This document shows, piece after piece, positions 44,135 to 55,192 of a stretch of 64,000 nt of DNA. The notes beneath the pieces were generated by a model, which worked only from the letters and a program-made list of their open reading frames with translations, did not search any database and was not told where the DNA came from. Source of the stretch: Planctomycetota bacterium (lineage in GTDB: Bacteria > Planctomycetota > Planctomycetia > Gemmatales > Gemmataceae); assembly GCA_016191165.1 (NCBI GenBank), contig JACPPF010000046.1:1-64000 (forward strand), written 5' to 3'. Numbering within the stretch: position 1 is the first letter of the stretch; each line of letters opens with the position of its first letter. A program made the position numbers and the translations under genes.

Positions 44135-44589
44135 ATTACGCCTTTCAAAGTATCATATCCAACGGGAAATGCGAAGCGGCGTTTATGAAATGAGCGGAAA
44201 AAAGAAAAAAGCCGTCTCGACCCAGCAGCCACCTCTCCCATGACTACCAAGCCGGACGGCCGATTGATTGGGAGAGAGCAAAAGCCGGGCCAAAACCGCA
44301 AATGACGGGGCATGACCGAATCGGTTTCCTCCCATGTCTTTTCGTGACAATGACTTCAGAACGATCGGCTTAGGGAACGCCATAAGCCGCGTAGTTTGCG
44401 ACATTACATTTTGCCTGCTAACCCGGCACGTGCTGCCCATGCCTTTGGCACGCAGAAAACATCCGCGGCGTATCAGGCTGATGCCCGTTGGCGACGCCGT
44501 GCATAAGGGTCCGTCACTGATTCTTGAATTGAACCCCCGCGTTCATAGCCTATCTCTCTTGCGAGTCTTCCAGCCCCACCGGTGAAAAC
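44135..44589. other. Divergent intergenic region
   Basis: A 455-bp region between the secA-like gene and the lipoprotein gene. No gene is evident. A promoter-like TTGAAC (44529-44534), 16-bp spacer and TATCTC (44551-44556) precede the plus-strand lipoprotein gene, and TATGAT on the minus strand (near 44150) precedes the secA-like gene. Confidence 0.4.
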
Positions 44590-45453
44590 ATGCGACGTGT
44601 TCTGGCGTTGGCCTTCCTGCTGCCGTTTTCAATTCTGGTCGCACCGGTCGGTTGCAAGAAGGATCCACCCAAGGATCCCACGACTGGCAACCTCGTCCTG
44701 CTGTTGCCCGAAAGCAAGCACGATCCGGAATATTCCAAGGATTGCGTTTCCAAGCTCACCGTCGATGGCAAAGACTACTCCGAACCGCGCGGTACGAAAC
44801 GCACGTTGCAAATCACAACCACCGCCGGCAACGACGAGGTCAAGATCGAGTTCAGTTTTTGGCCACAGGTCTACACCAACATCATTCGGACCAAACAGAT
44901 AAAGATTGTCGGGGACAAGCCGATTGAAGTGGACCTGCGGAAAGAGGATCCTGCCAATCCCGATTTGATCAAGCCGATCTACGTTCCAACTCCGGCGGCG
45001 GTGGTGGCCGAGATGTGCAAACTGGCGAGGATCGGCAAGGACGATGTTGTCTTCGATATCGGCTGCGGCGATGGCCGACTGGTAATTCAGGCGGTCAAGG
45101 ACTTCGGCGCGAAGAAAGGCGTCGGCATCGACATTCGCGAGGACCTGATCAAACTGTGCCAGGAGAATGCGAAGAAAGACAAGGTGCAGGACCGAGCCGA
45201 GTTTCGCGCCGCCAACGCGCTGGAGATCAAGGATTTCTCGGAAGCATCCGTCGTGTTACTGTATGTTGGCGATGACCTGAACCTCAAACTCAAGCCCGTT
45301 CTTCAAAAAACGCTCAAAAAAGGTTCGCGCGTCGTATCCCACCGATTCTTGATGGGCGACGATTGGCCGCCGGAAAAATCGACGACGATCATGGCCAAAA
45401 ACAACTCCGGAACCGAAACGGAATATAACCTGCACATCTGGACCATCAAATAG
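44590..45453 (+). CDS. Lipoprotein with TIGR03000-like and SAM-methyltransferase domains
   Basis: A 287-residue predicted lipoprotein: an N-terminal signal with lipobox-like APVGC at about residue 22. Residues 33-115 form a beta domain (NLVLLLPESK, KLTVDGKDYSEPRGTKRTL, IKIVGDKPIEVDL) similar to the planctomycete TIGR03000 domain. The C-terminal half is a class I methyltransferase with motif I VFDIGCGDGRLVIQA, the acidic residue in GVGIDIRED, and VVLLYVGDDLN. A SAM-dependent enzyme on the outer side of the inner membrane would be odd, since SAM is cytoplasmic. Its substrate is unknown; relatives often lie near transport genes. Confidence 0.8.
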   Translation: MRRVLALAFLLPFSILVAPVGCKKDPPKDPTTGNLVLLLPESKHDPEYSKDCVSKLTVDGKDYSEPRGTKRTLQITTTAGNDEVKIEFSFWPQVYTNIIRTKQIKIVGDKPIEVDLRKEDPANPDLIKPIYVPTPAAVVAEMCKLARIGKDDVVFDIGCGDGRLVIQAVKDFGAKKGVGIDIREDLIKLCQENAKKDKVQDRAEFRAANALEIKDFSEASVVLLYVGDDLNLKLKPVLQKTLKKGSRVVSHRFLMGDDWPPEKSTTIMAKNNSGTETEYNLHIWTIK

Positions 45454-45532
45454 TGGGCGGATTAATGAATCCTGCTGACTGTACATATTTCCAAAATATT
45501 TTCAAAATTCTTGCACTTTCTGAAAACGATAA

Positions 45533-45561
45533 TTGACACGAACCAGAGAATCGCTTACGCT
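45533..45561 (+). promoter_or_regulatory. Sigma-70-like promoter of the second DUF1501 gene
   Basis: A perfect TTGACA (45533-45538), 17-bp spacer and TACGCT (45556-45561), with an A/T-rich upstream stretch. It predicts a transcript start near 45568, about 112 bp before the ATG at 45680. Confidence 0.6.
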
Positions 45562-45679
45562 CTCATCTAGTGCCCACGGGAAAGCTTCGCTGCCGAGGAG
45601 TTGCGCTGGTCGCAAACCTACCTCTTTCGCGTCAACTCGCGGCGGCTCCATCCTACCTTTTTTGTTTGGGGGGTTTCAC

Positions 45680-46990
45680 ATGTTGAATCTCTGGTCCAAT
45701 CGCAAAGCAGTCGATTGCGACGGCAGCACGCGCCGCGACTTTCTGAAAGCCGGCGTTCTCGGCGCCAGCGGGTTGGCTCTTGCCGATCTGCTTCGTGCCC
45801 GCGCCCAGGCGACCGCCAACGGTCAGCCGACGCGCAACACCTCGGTCGTGTGGCTCTGGCTCGGCGGCGGCCCGACCCACGTTGAAACATTCGATCCCAA
45901 GATGACCGCGCCCATGGAATTCCGTTCCACCGTCGGCGCCATTCAGACCAACGTCACCGGCCTGGAAATCGGCGGCGTCTTCCCGAAGATGGCCCGCGTG
46001 GCCGACAAGATGGCCTTCGTCCGCTCCTTCGCCCACACCAACTCCGGACACGGCGGCGGTACGCACTGGGTCATGACCGGCTACAACTACCCGCCAGCCG
46101 ATAACGGTCAAGGTCAGGTCAAGCCCGGCTTCGGCTCCATCCTGGCTCGTCATCGCGGCGCCAACAACCCGCACTCCGGCTTGCCGACCTACGTTCGCAT
46201 GAACGGGATCCTCGGCGACGGCCCCAGCTGGCTCGGCTCGGCTTACGCTCCGTTCGACACCGCTGGCAACGCGCGCAACAACATGAATCTCCAGGTTCCG
46301 CTCGAACGCCTTGGGGATCGCCGCACGCTGCTCCGCAGCTTCGACTCGCTCAGCCGCGAAGTCGATCGCTCCGGCCTGATGCAGGGACTCGACGCCTTCG
46401 AAACCCAGGCGTTTGAACTCCTGCAAAGCCGGGCCCGTGAGACGTTCGACGTGACGCGCGAAGATCCGCGCACGCTCGACATGTACGGCCGGGGCAACCT
46501 CGCTCGCCAGCTATTGATGGCACGCCGATTGTGCGAATCGGGCGTCGGCTTCGTCACGCTCAACTACGGCGGCTGGGACATGCACGGCCAGATCGCCAAC
46601 TCGATGCGCAGCCGGGCGCCGGAACTCGACCGGGCCGTCAGCGCCTTCGTGCAGGACATCAACCAGCGCGGTCTCGACGACGACATTCTGCTCGTCATCA
46701 CGGGCGAGTTCGGCCGCACACCGCGCGTCAACGGCAGCGCTGGTCGCGATCACTGGGCGCCGCTCTCGACGCTGGCTCTTGCCGGCGGCGGCCTGCGCAT
46801 GGGCCAGGCAGTCGGCGAATCCAACGCCCGCGCTGAGGTGCCACGTACCACGCCGATCCGGCCGCTCGACCTCATGGCGACCGTGTTCCACGTCCTTGGC
46901 ATCCCGCAGGGCCTGCACTACAACGACCCGTCGGGACGCCCGATCCCGATGAACGATGGCGGCCGGCCGATCCGCGAACTGGTGGGCTAA
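45680..46990 (+). CDS. Tat-exported DUF1501 protein, second copy
   Basis: A 436-residue DUF1501 protein related to the one at 40244 but clearly different in sequence. The twin-arginine motif is TRRDFLKAG near residue 17, followed by VLGASGLALADLL. Family blocks are VVWLWLGGGPTHVETFDP near 55, TGEFGRTP near 345 and GRDHWAP near 360. The start ATG 45680 follows a GGGGGG run. A strong promoter lies 120 bp upstream. It is followed by a family A palindrome and the membrane-anchored beta-protein gene. No DUF1549/1553 partner is adjacent. Confidence 0.9.
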   Translation: MLNLWSNRKAVDCDGSTRRDFLKAGVLGASGLALADLLRARAQATANGQPTRNTSVVWLWLGGGPTHVETFDPKMTAPMEFRSTVGAIQTNVTGLEIGGVFPKMARVADKMAFVRSFAHTNSGHGGGTHWVMTGYNYPPADNGQGQVKPGFGSILARHRGANNPHSGLPTYVRMNGILGDGPSWLGSAYAPFDTAGNARNNMNLQVPLERLGDRRTLLRSFDSLSREVDRSGLMQGLDAFETQAFELLQSRARETFDVTREDPRTLDMYGRGNLARQLLMARRLCESGVGFVTLNYGGWDMHGQIANSMRSRAPELDRAVSAFVQDINQRGLDDDILLVITGEFGRTPRVNGSAGRDHWAPLSTLALAGGGLRMGQAVGESNARAEVPRTTPIRPLDLMATVFHVLGIPQGLHYNDPSGRPIPMNDGGRPIRELVG

Positions 46991-47105
46991 CGATTCGTTC
47001 CGAATAGACCCGGGGACGGCCGTCCCTGGGTTTTTATACAATGTCAACAAAAATGGGGCATTCGCCGGCAACGGTGGAGTGCCCTTTGCGTTTACCGAGT
47101 ACTAT

Positions 47106-47161
47106 CCGAGCCTGAGGCGTTAGCGAAGGAAATCACGCCTTCGCTATCGCTTCAGGCTCGG
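47106..47161. repeat. Family A-like palindrome
   Basis: CCGAGCCTGAGGCGTTAGCG and the complementary CGCTATCGCTTCAGGCTCGG-type arm. It lies between the DUF1501 gene and the next gene on the same strand and has no T-run. Confidence 0.75.
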
Positions 47162-47182
47162 ACAAGGCCGCGTGACCCCGCC

Positions 47183-48220
47183 ATGAAAACAAATCTCCTG
47201 ATCGCCAGCGTTCTCGTGGTGCTGGCTGTCGCCACCATCGGCGTCATCCTGGCGCTGCCTTTCATTAACCGCGAGGAAGATCCGTCCAAGACCGTCAAGC
47301 CGCGGCCTGAACCGATCGTGGCGTTGAAAAAGGAGAAGTCGAAGCGTCCCGTCAAAAAGGAACCGGTTCAAGTTGCAGTGCTCAAAAAAAAACCGGACGG
47401 AATCACGCCGCCGCCCAAGAAAACAGTCGAGCCGGAACCGAAGAAACAGATCGAAACCAAAGTGCCCGAAAAGAAGCCGGACGAAAAGAAAACCGGGCCA
47501 AAGAAAGACGACAAACAACCGGCCCTGACCAAGGTGCTGATCCTCGGTGAGAACATCCGCCTGCGCGATCCCGATGGCGATTTCACGCTCAAACCACTCA
47601 ACAAGGGCAAGGCGATCCTCCTGGGCAAAGTCAAACGGCTCACAATCGAAGGAATCAACAACCAGGCGCACGTCGACACCACCGAGCTCGAGGTCGAGGA
47701 GATCGTTTTCACCGGCGCCGTCAACGGCGGATCAGTGAAGTTGGGTTCAGTCAAGACGCTGCACGTCGCCGCGGTGAATGCGAAAGCCGTGCTCGACGCC
47801 TCGGCAAGCGCGGCGTCCGAGGTGGTGATCTCGGGCAATGTCAATTCCGCATCGCGGGTCATGCTGTCGGCGCCCGCGGGCAAGGTCCTCCTCCACGGCG
47901 AGATCAACGGCGGTGCGCAAGTCGAAATCAATGCTCCGGGCGGCAAGGTCCGTGTGCGCAGCGACCACGCCACCATCGTCAATGGCGATTCCAAACTCAC
48001 GATTCATGCCAAGGACGTTGAACTTTTGGGAGCGATCAACGGCACCCGCACCGAAGTCATTGTCACGATTTCGAGCGGCGGTTCGCTCAAGTTCCTCGCG
48101 GTCAACGGCGGTTCGCGCCTGCATTATCGCAAGGCTCTCAGGTCCGACCCCTCGTTACGCATTGACGCGGGCACGGTAGCGCCGACGGCACAGGCCAAGG
48201 AAATGCCGGCAACGAAGTGA
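47183..48220 (+). CDS. Membrane-anchored protein with Lys/Pro-rich linker and beta-repeat domain
   Basis: A 345-residue protein with one N-terminal membrane segment (LLIASVLVVLAVATIGVILALPF), then a Lys/Pro/Glu-rich low-complexity linker (about 30-115), and a beta-rich domain (118-330) whose strands recur with NGG/NGT turns (AVNGGSVKL, EINGGAQVEI, AINGTRTEV, AVNGGSRL). This resembles polymer-forming or beta-helix-type domains. The linker would let the domain reach through the envelope. The function is unknown. A run of nine A residues at 47385-47393 encodes two lysines. Confidence 0.7.
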   Translation: MKTNLLIASVLVVLAVATIGVILALPFINREEDPSKTVKPRPEPIVALKKEKSKRPVKKEPVQVAVLKKKPDGITPPPKKTVEPEPKKQIETKVPEKKPDEKKTGPKKDDKQPALTKVLILGENIRLRDPDGDFTLKPLNKGKAILLGKVKRLTIEGINNQAHVDTTELEVEEIVFTGAVNGGSVKLGSVKTLHVAAVNAKAVLDASASAASEVVISGNVNSASRVMLSAPAGKVLLHGEINGGAQVEINAPGGKVRVRSDHATIVNGDSKLTIHAKDVELLGAINGTRTEVIVTISSGGSLKFLAVNGGSRLHYRKALRSDPSLRIDAGTVAPTAQAKEMPATK

Positions 48221-48310
48221 GTTTAGCCGCGACGCGCAGCGGAGCGCGAGCCTTTCACCGCGCGTTCGTACGACGTCCGGTCCGCGCTCCCCTGCGGGTT
48301 GCGGCTAAAC
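48221..48310. repeat. 90-bp inverted repeat
   Basis: GTTTAGCCGC (48221-48230) and GCGGCTAAAC (48301-48310) frame inner arms GGAGCGCG and CGCGCTCC. It starts one base after the stop of the preceding gene and belongs to the GTTTAG-type palindromes, close to family C. Confidence 0.7.
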
Positions 48311-48390
48311 AGACACTTTGCGACCGTTGGCGCGCTTGCTAATCTAACCCAGGCCCGAATCCCACCGCATCTATATCAAAGGTGACCCGC

Positions 48391-49704
48391 ATGGCGTTCT
48401 TCCCCGACGTCCCCAAGATCAAGTTCGAAGGCCCCGACTCCAGGAACCCGCTGGCCTTTCGCCATTACAACGAGAGCGAACTTGTCGATGGCAAGTCGAT
48501 GAAGGATCATCTGCGCTTCGCCGTCTGCTACTGGCATACCTTCCGCGGCATGGGGGGCGATCCCTTCGGGCCGGGCTGTGCGAAACGTCCGTGGGAGGAC
48601 GGCACCGATTCGGTCGAGATGGCCGTGAAGCGGGTCGGCGTCGCCTTCGAGTTTTTCGAGAAGCTCGGCGTGCCCTACTACTGCTTCCATGACCGCGACG
48701 TCGCGCCGGAAGGCAAGAACCTGAGTGAAACCAATGCGAACTTTGACAAGGTTGTCAGGGCACTGAAGGAACAACAACAACGCACCGGCATCAAGCTGCT
48801 CTGGGGCACCGCGAACCTTTTCTCCAACCCGCGTTTCGTCCATGGCGCGTCCACCAGTTGCAACGCTGACGTGTTCGCCTATGCCGCCGCGCAGGTGAAA
48901 AAGTGCCTCGAAGTGACCAAGGACCTCGGCGGCGAGAATTACGTTTTCTGGGGCGGTCGCGAGGGATATTCCAATCTCTACAACACCGACCTGAAACGCG
49001 AACTCGATCACCTCGCCAAATTCCTCCACCTTGCGGTCGAGTACAAGAAGAAGATCGGCTTCGGCGGGCAGTTCCTGATTGAACCGAAGCCGAAGGAACC
49101 GACGGTTCATCAGTATGATTTCGATGCCGCCAACTGTGTCGCCTTCTTGCGCGGCTACGGTCTGGACAAGGATTTCAAGCTGAACATCGAGACGAACCAC
49201 GCGACGCTGGCCGGGCATACCATGATGCACGAATTGGCGTATGCGTCCAGCTTTGGGATGCTCGGTTCGATCGACGCCAACCGCGGCGACCTCTTGCTGG
49301 GCTGGGACACCGATCAATTCCCGACCGATTATTACCTGACGACCCAGTGTATGCTGGTCATCCTCGCCCAGGGCGGCCTGACACCAGGCGGCGTCAACTT
49401 TGATGCCAAGGTTCGGCGTGAGAGCTTCGAGCCGGTCGATCTATTTCATGCCCACATCGGCGGCATGGACGCATTCGCGGTGGGCTTGAAGTTGGCGGCC
49501 CAGATTCGCAAGGAGGGCGTGCTCCAGGATTTCGTCAAGCAGCGCTACGCCAGCTGGGATTTGGGCATCGGCGCAAAAATCGAAGCTGGGCAGGCGAAGT
49601 TCGAGGAACTGGAAAAGTACATGCTGGAAAAAGGCGACGTGGCGCCGAACGTGTCCGGCCGGCAGGAGATGTTGGAGAATATCTTCAATCGGTACGTGCG
49701 CTGA
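48391..49704 (+). CDS. xylA: Xylose isomerase
   Basis: Class II xylose isomerase that interconverts D-xylose and D-xylulose using divalent metal. The 437-residue protein has [11 protein letters not shown] near residue 100 with the catalytic histidine, [11 protein letters not shown] near 185, [11 protein letters not shown] near 235 with metal ligands, [12 protein letters not shown] near 268 and DANRGD near 295. The length fits the class. I chose ATG 48391 because AAAGGTGA precedes it; GTG 48382 is possible. No xylulokinase or transporter lies beside it. The gene converges with the suppressor-of-fused-like gene across a perfect 16-bp palindrome. Confidence 0.97.
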   Translation: MAFFPDVPKIKFEGPDSRNPLAFRHYNESELVDGKSMKDHLRFAVCYWHTFRGMGGDPFGPGCAKRPWEDGTDSVEMAVKRVGVAFEFFEKLGVPYYCFHDRDVAPEGKNLSETNANFDKVVRALKEQQQRTGIKLLWGTANLFSNPRFVHGASTSCNADVFAYAAAQVKKCLEVTKDLGGENYVFWGGREGYSNLYNTDLKRELDHLAKFLHLAVEYKKKIGFGGQFLIEPKPKEPTVHQYDFDAANCVAFLRGYGLDKDFKLNIETNHATLAGHTMMHELAYASSFGMLGSIDANRGDLLLGWDTDQFPTDYYLTTQCMLVILAQGGLTPGGVNFDAKVRRESFEPVDLFHAHIGGMDAFAVGLKLAAQIRKEGVLQDFVKQRYASWDLGIGAKIEAGQAKFEELEKYMLEKGDVAPNVSGRQEMLENIFNRYVR

Positions 49705-49713
49705 GTTAGCGTC

Positions 49714-49755
49714 TTCGTTTAGCGCCCGCTTGGCGCCGCGCGGGCGCTAAACGAA
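49714..49755. repeat. Perfect palindrome of family C between convergent genes
   Basis: TTCGTTTAGCGCCCGC (49714-49729) and its exact reverse complement GCGGGCGCTAAACGAA (49740-49755) flank TTGGCGCCGC. It follows xylA and precedes the stop of the minus-strand gene. Confidence 0.85.
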
Positions 49756-49760
49756 TTCAC

Positions 49761-50426
49761 CTATACGCAGGAACGCCGGCGTACGCTCAGGGCGTCGCTC
49801 GAGCGTTGCCCCAGATCGGCCAGGCGCGCCTGCAGTTCCTGCGCCTTCGTCTTGTCCACCGCCAACTCGACTCGTTCTTCATCCGTCAATTCGACGCCGA
49901 ATTGTTTCCAGAAACGCTCGTCGAATGCGTCTGGCCCTTCTTTTTCCAGGAATTCGTCTTCTTTCGCAGTGATGAAGTAGGCTTGAAAAACGCGGCCAAT
50001 CGCGTCGCCCTTCTCGACCTCGGCAAAGTCCGCGCTCCCCTCGGCGGGCCGGGTGAAGTAGAGAGCGGTCTTGCCGTGGCGTCTGGCGATGCCCTCGCCC
50101 ATGGCGCCGAAGCCGATGGCGAACCGCGTGCCGAGCGGGATTTTGTTTTGCAAGATGAAGAATAGGGCGTTCACGAAGAGTAGCGGAATCTCGCGGTCGG
50201 CGACATCCGAAAAGAGGATGACCTCACCGAACTCGTCCTGTTCGTCGAGTACAAGCCGGTCGGCCAGCCCCATCGAGGCATAGATGCGAAAACCGGCGCG
50301 GGCCCAGTCGTGGGTTGCAAGTTTCAAGGATGCGCCGCTCGGATCGTGATAAACCTGAATATCAAACGGTTTTTCCAGGTAGTGCTGGAAATGCTGTCGA
50401 TAGGCGTCAACCCAGAATGCGGACAT
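49761..50426 (-). CDS. Suppressor-of-fused-like (SUFU) domain protein
   Basis: A 221-residue cytoplasmic protein. The central part (residues 25-150: GASLKLATHDWARAGFRIYASMGLADR, VILFSDVADREI, LFVNALFFILQNKIPLG, TALYFTRPAEG) resembles the suppressor-of-fused domain found in many bacteria, often with toxin/immunity loci, where it may act as an immunity or scaffold protein. Such a role here is inference. A charged C-terminal helix follows (EERVELAVDKTKAQELQARLADLG). nagA lies upstream on the same strand. Confidence 0.6.
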   Translation of the reverse strand: MSAFWVDAYRQHFQHYLEKPFDIQVYHDPSGASLKLATHDWARAGFRIYASMGLADRLVLDEQDEFGEVILFSDVADREIPLLFVNALFFILQNKIPLGTRFAIGFGAMGEGIARRHGKTALYFTRPAEGSADFAEVEKGDAIGRVFQAYFITAKEDEFLEKEGPDAFDERFWKQFGVELTDEERVELAVDKTKAQELQARLADLGQRSSDALSVRRRSCV

Positions 50427-50442
50427 GACACGTCTCTCCCGG

Positions 50443-50479
50443 CTTGCGCTTAGCGCCCGCGCGGCGCCGCGCGAACGCT
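50443..50479. repeat. Family C palindrome overlapping the nagA stop
   Basis: CTTGCGCTTAGCGCCCGC pairs with GCGAACGCTACACCGCAAG-like DNA around GCGGCGCCGC. The stop codon and last bases of nagA lie in its right arm, so the repeat has shaped the nagA 3' end. Confidence 0.7.
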
Positions 50480-51599
50480 ACACCGCAAGCGGCAATCGCA
50501 TACGAAACTCCGCGCCTGGCGCCCAATCGAACACGATCAACTCAGACGGCTCGCCAACCGCGATTTGCCGCGCTGGCAAGCCCAAGAGTTCGCGTGGGCG
50601 ATTGGATGCCATGTCAATCGTGTCGGCCAGCGAGGTTTCGCCGAGCCGAAGCACGTTGGCGACGCAGGTGTCAGTGAACGCCCAGGCGCCGGCGAGATAA
50701 GGGGTGCCGGACACTACAATCTTTCCCGTGGGAAGAACCTCGAAGTCGTGTTCCCACTGACGATAGGCACCAGGTGCAAGGCCTGCGAGAGGGCTGGCAT
50801 CGCAGGTGAGAATGAGCCGGGCGGGCGTCTTCACACGCAGAATGCAGCGCATCACGCTGTCGGGGAGATGATGCCCGTCCCCGATCATGCTTGCCCAGAG
50901 CTGATCCGAAGCAAGTTGTTCCCAAAGATAGTTGTCATGCCGTGGCAGCACGGCGTGCGAGCCGTTGCCCAGGTGCGTGCTGATCTTGGCCCCGACGTTG
51001 ATGGCGTCGCGGATGCAGGCGGGTGACGCGCCGGTATGCCCCAACGCCACGATTACGCCGGTCCGTGCGGCCTGCTCAACGAAGGGCAAAGCGCCTGGCA
51101 TCTCCGGCGCGACCGTTAACATGCGAATCATGCCATGCGCGGCCTCTTCCTGAAAGCGGCGAAACTCATCCCAGCAGGGCGGACGAACGTGCTGCTTTGG
51201 ATGCGCGCCGCGCGGGCCGTCGTCGGCGGAAATGTAGGGACCTTCGAGGTGGATTCCGACAATCGCCTGCGCCAGTTCCGGATCCTCCGCACAGGCTTCG
51301 CGAATCGTGCGGAACCCGTGCATCAGAGCATCAAAGGAACCGGTGACAAGCGTCGGCAGAAGTTGCGCAATGCCGTGCTGCTGGCAAACGCGGACGACAT
51401 GGCGAATCTGTGCGCCGGTGAGCGTGTCGGAGTTAAAGCTGATCTTGTCGCAGCCGTTGATCTGCACATCGCAAAACGCAGGTGCGACCCAGGGCAGGTC
51501 GGCCTCGTCGGGGATCGGCTCGATGCCCGATATCTTGCCCTGCTCGCAAGTTATGTCGAGCGGTTGGGCGGTGCGGTAGTGGCGTGCGCGCACGTGCAT
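50478..51599 (-). CDS. nagA: N-acetylglucosamine-6-phosphate deacetylase
   Basis: Removes the acetyl group from GlcNAc-6-phosphate in amino-sugar catabolism or wall recycling. The 373-residue amidohydrolase has the metal-binding glutamate in HLEGPYIS (near residue 118), histidines in LGHTGAS and STHLGNGSHA, and the catalytic aspartate in TCDASPLAG. The second domain is a beta sandwich built from both termini. The start ATG 51599 begins the family-like strand. The SUFU-like gene lies downstream on the same strand, but no nagB is adjacent. Its last codons lie in a palindromic repeat. Confidence 0.92.
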   Translation of the reverse strand: MHVRARHYRTAQPLDITCEQGKISGIEPIPDEADLPWVAPAFCDVQINGCDKISFNSDTLTGAQIRHVVRVCQQHGIAQLLPTLVTGSFDALMHGFRTIREACAEDPELAQAIVGIHLEGPYISADDGPRGAHPKQHVRPPCWDEFRRFQEEAAHGMIRMLTVAPEMPGALPFVEQAARTGVIVALGHTGASPACIRDAINVGAKISTHLGNGSHAVLPRHDNYLWEQLASDQLWASMIGDGHHLPDSVMRCILRVKTPARLILTCDASPLAGLAPGAYRQWEHDFEVLPTGKIVVSGTPYLAGAWAFTDTCVANVLRLGETSLADTIDMASNRPRELLGLPARQIAVGEPSELIVFDWAPGAEFRMRLPLAV

Positions 51600-51695
51600 G
51601 ATGAAAGGTGATGGTCAGGGACGTTTCTGTCGCGTTCTCAAGAATCCAGTCTTTCAAATAACACCCCTACAATTATCCTCGCCGATGAGTCGGTG

Positions 51696-51953
51696 TTATT
51701 CGGCATGGGACGCGTCCTCTTTTCCAGGCGCAGTGCTGGCCGGGGAATCGATAATCTGCACCACGCTATCGTGGTCGAAGTAGATCGGCACAGGGCCAGG
51801 CGCCATGAAAATGGCGACGCCTTGACGCATCACCGTTGCCTCGGGGTGGTCGATCTCGAATCGCTTGTCGCCGTGGAGCTCGACCGTGAATGGCTTGAAT
51901 GGCCTGCGACGTATCATGGCCAAAAGGACTTTCTCGAAATGTTCGGTGGTCAT
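51696..51953 (-). CDS. Small conserved-type protein, function unknown
   Basis: An 85-residue protein (MTTEHFEKVLLAM start, RRPFKPFTVELHGDKRFEIDHPE middle). The pattern of FxPFxVxLxDGxxFxVxHPE-like residues matches small planctomycete proteins of unknown role that I have seen annotated only as hypothetical. ATG 51953 follows AGAGGAG; the longer frame to 52028 lacks a ribosome-binding site. It is 95 bp downstream of the ahcY stop on the same strand and may share its transcript. Confidence 0.75.
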   Translation of the reverse strand: MTTEHFEKVLLAMIRRRPFKPFTVELHGDKRFEIDHPEATVMRQGVAIFMAPGPVPIYFDHDSVVQIIDSPASTAPGKEDASHAE

Positions 51954-52048
51954 TTCTTGCTCCTCTCGACTTTCTTCCCTCATCGTAACATGGAGGCGCA
52001 AGAACCCCTGGGGTTCGGAGTACCTCACCCCAGGGCCTCCAGTCGCCG

Positions 52049-53506
<1,458 letters not shown>

Positions 53507-53569
53507 TTCCTGGATCTCCTGAAGGAAAGGTTGATCGCCTCGGTAGGCGTCCTGAGTATGGACATTTGT

Positions 53570-53598
53570 ATAATATCCAAGTGCCATATTCGGGTCAC
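53570..53598 (-). promoter_or_regulatory. Predicted promoter of ahcY
   Basis: On the minus strand, GTGACC (53593-53598), a 17-bp spacer and TATTAT (53570-53575). It predicts a start near 53563 and a leader of about 57 bases with a small GCC-TACCGA-GGC hairpin. Confidence 0.5.
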
Positions 53599-53699
53599 TA
53601 CCAAGGTATGATAGGGGCGGACCTGCGCTCGGGACAACCAAAAATAATCGCTCATCATGGGTTGGCCAGGTTTCAAAGAAGCGTAGGTGACCGACAAAT

Positions 53700-54512
53700 T
53701 CATTCGCCAAAAAGAAGTGCCATCAAGCGGTCCGCCTGTCGGTAGTCACCGATGACCAGGTCCGCGCCGGCGCGCACGAGCCGATCACGCTTCCAGGCGT
53801 GAATGCCTTGCCGATTGACCTCATCGGATGCGACCGCCACGGCGACGCCGCCGGCGCGGCGCACCTCCTCGATCTCGACGTAGCCGTCGCCGAACCCCAG
53901 CAACTCTTCGCCTTGCAAGCCATGCTCCCGCACGATGCGATCGACGATCATTTTCTTGGAAAAATTCTGGTGATTATCGAGGGCGCCGTAGATATGCGTC
54001 CCAAAGAACTCAGTCAAGCCAAGCAAGGCCGCCTCGTGTTTGACAAACGTCTCGTCGGTGCCGCTGGCAAGAATGAGCGTCAAGCCGCGCTCGTGCAGCC
54101 GACGTAGCAACGTGTGGCTTCCTGGCACGGTCCAGTCGTCAGGCGTGTTCTGTCCCCCTGCGAGCGCGTCCAGCCGGCCTTGAATGCGCCGCATGAGCCG
54201 GGCGTGATATTCATGTTTGTAGGCGAGTGGTTCCAGCGGTTTGCCGCCGCGTTTCTCGATCTCCTCGACAAGCTGAATCATCTGGTAGATCGTCTGCTTC
54301 CCGTTGAGCCGCATGACGAATTCTTCGACGGTGGCGGCCAATTCGGAGTCCGACTCCGGCGTGCCGGTGGCGCGCAGGAACTCGACCATCATCGGCATCA
54401 TGACCTGCGGCCAACCCTCGCGAATCAAGGACAGGGTACCGTCGAAATCGAAGAGGACGAAGCGAAATCGGCCGCGCGGGAAATCGGGACGCAGCAGTTC
54501 GATCTCGTTCAT
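53700..54512 (-). CDS. HAD-family phosphatase
   Basis: A 270-residue phosphohydrolase of the haloacid dehalogenase superfamily. The nucleophile motif is LFDFDGTLS (Asp22, Asp24), motif II is in LILASGTDE, and motif III/IV is in [13 protein letters not shown], where the final acidic residues hold magnesium. A helical cap (about 35-150) suggests a small soluble substrate such as phosphoglycolate or a nucleotide. The start ATG 54512 follows GAGAAG; the frame upstream is non-coding. It is divergent from the YbaK-like gene, 135 bp away. Confidence 0.85.
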   Translation of the reverse strand: MNEIELLRPDFPRGRFRFVLFDFDGTLSLIREGWPQVMMPMMVEFLRATGTPESDSELAATVEEFVMRLNGKQTIYQMIQLVEEIEKRGGKPLEPLAYKHEYHARLMRRIQGRLDALAGGQNTPDDWTVPGSHTLLRRLHERGLTLILASGTDETFVKHEAALLGLTEFFGTHIYGALDNHQNFSKKMIVDRIVREHGLQGEELLGFGDGYVEIEEVRRAGGVAVAVASDEVNRQGIHAWKRDRLVRAGADLVIGDYRQADRLMALLFGE

Positions 54513-54647
54513 GTGGACTTCTCGGGTGGGGCCGCAAGCAGCATATCCGTTATTCTCCGCACGTTCGGACCATCGGCAAGCGTGAATTTGGGCGAACCAG
54601 TCAAACTGCTCGCGAAATGCCGGTCGAAAGGTGTTTGAATAGGCGAG

Positions 54648-55169
54648 ATGGAAAAGCCAACGCACCCGAAACCACGGGCGATCACGATGCGCGTATCTCA
54701 ATACCTTCTGGATCAACACATTCGCTTCGAGGAGATGGTCCATGCGCCGGCGTTCACCTCGCAGAAACTGGCGCGGTCGTTGCGCGTTTCGGGGTGGCAC
54801 GTCATGAAGAGCGTCCTACTCAAGGGACCGGGCGGTTTTTTCGTCGCGGTCTTGCCGGCGGCCGACCGGATCGACCTGAAGCGATTAAGCTTTCCGCTGG
54901 GCGGGGAAGTCCGTCTCGCGTCCGCGGCGGAACTTTGCGACCGGTTCCCCGATTGCGAATGGGGCGCCTTGACCCCGTTCGGCCGGCTCTATGGACTTGC
55001 CACCGTTCTGGAATCCTCCATTCCCCTGGAGGCGACCATCGTCTTCGAGGCCCAGCGTCACGCGCTGGCGATTCGGATGTCGTGCAGCGATTTCGTGAAA
55101 CTGGAACGCCCCGAACGCCTGAGATTTGCCCTGGAAACCAAAACGACGCCGCGACCGCACGCGGGTTGA
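54648..55169 (+). CDS. YbaK/prolyl-tRNA-deacylase-like protein
   Basis: A 173-residue protein of the YbaK/EbsC/ProX family, which hydrolyses mischarged aminoacyl-tRNA (for example Ala- or Cys-tRNA-Pro). The blocks HAPAFTSQKLARSLRVSGWHVMKSVLLKG and ADRIDLKRLSF with SAAELCDRFPDCEWGALTPFG match the fold; the conserved lysine is in MKSVLLK. ATG 54648 has AGGCGAG upstream; ATG 54687 is an alternative. It stands alone between a HAD gene and an SRPBCC gene. Confidence 0.85.
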   Translation: MEKPTHPKPRAITMRVSQYLLDQHIRFEEMVHAPAFTSQKLARSLRVSGWHVMKSVLLKGPGGFFVAVLPAADRIDLKRLSFPLGGEVRLASAAELCDRFPDCEWGALTPFGRLYGLATVLESSIPLEATIVFEAQRHALAIRMSCSDFVKLERPERLRFALETKTTPRPHAG

Positions 55170-55192
55170 CCTGAAAAAATCGCCGCGCGAAC

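Noticed and set aside
53507..53565. SAH riboswitch before ahcY
   Set aside because: The predicted leader is only about 57 bases and lacks the conserved core of the SAH riboswitch.
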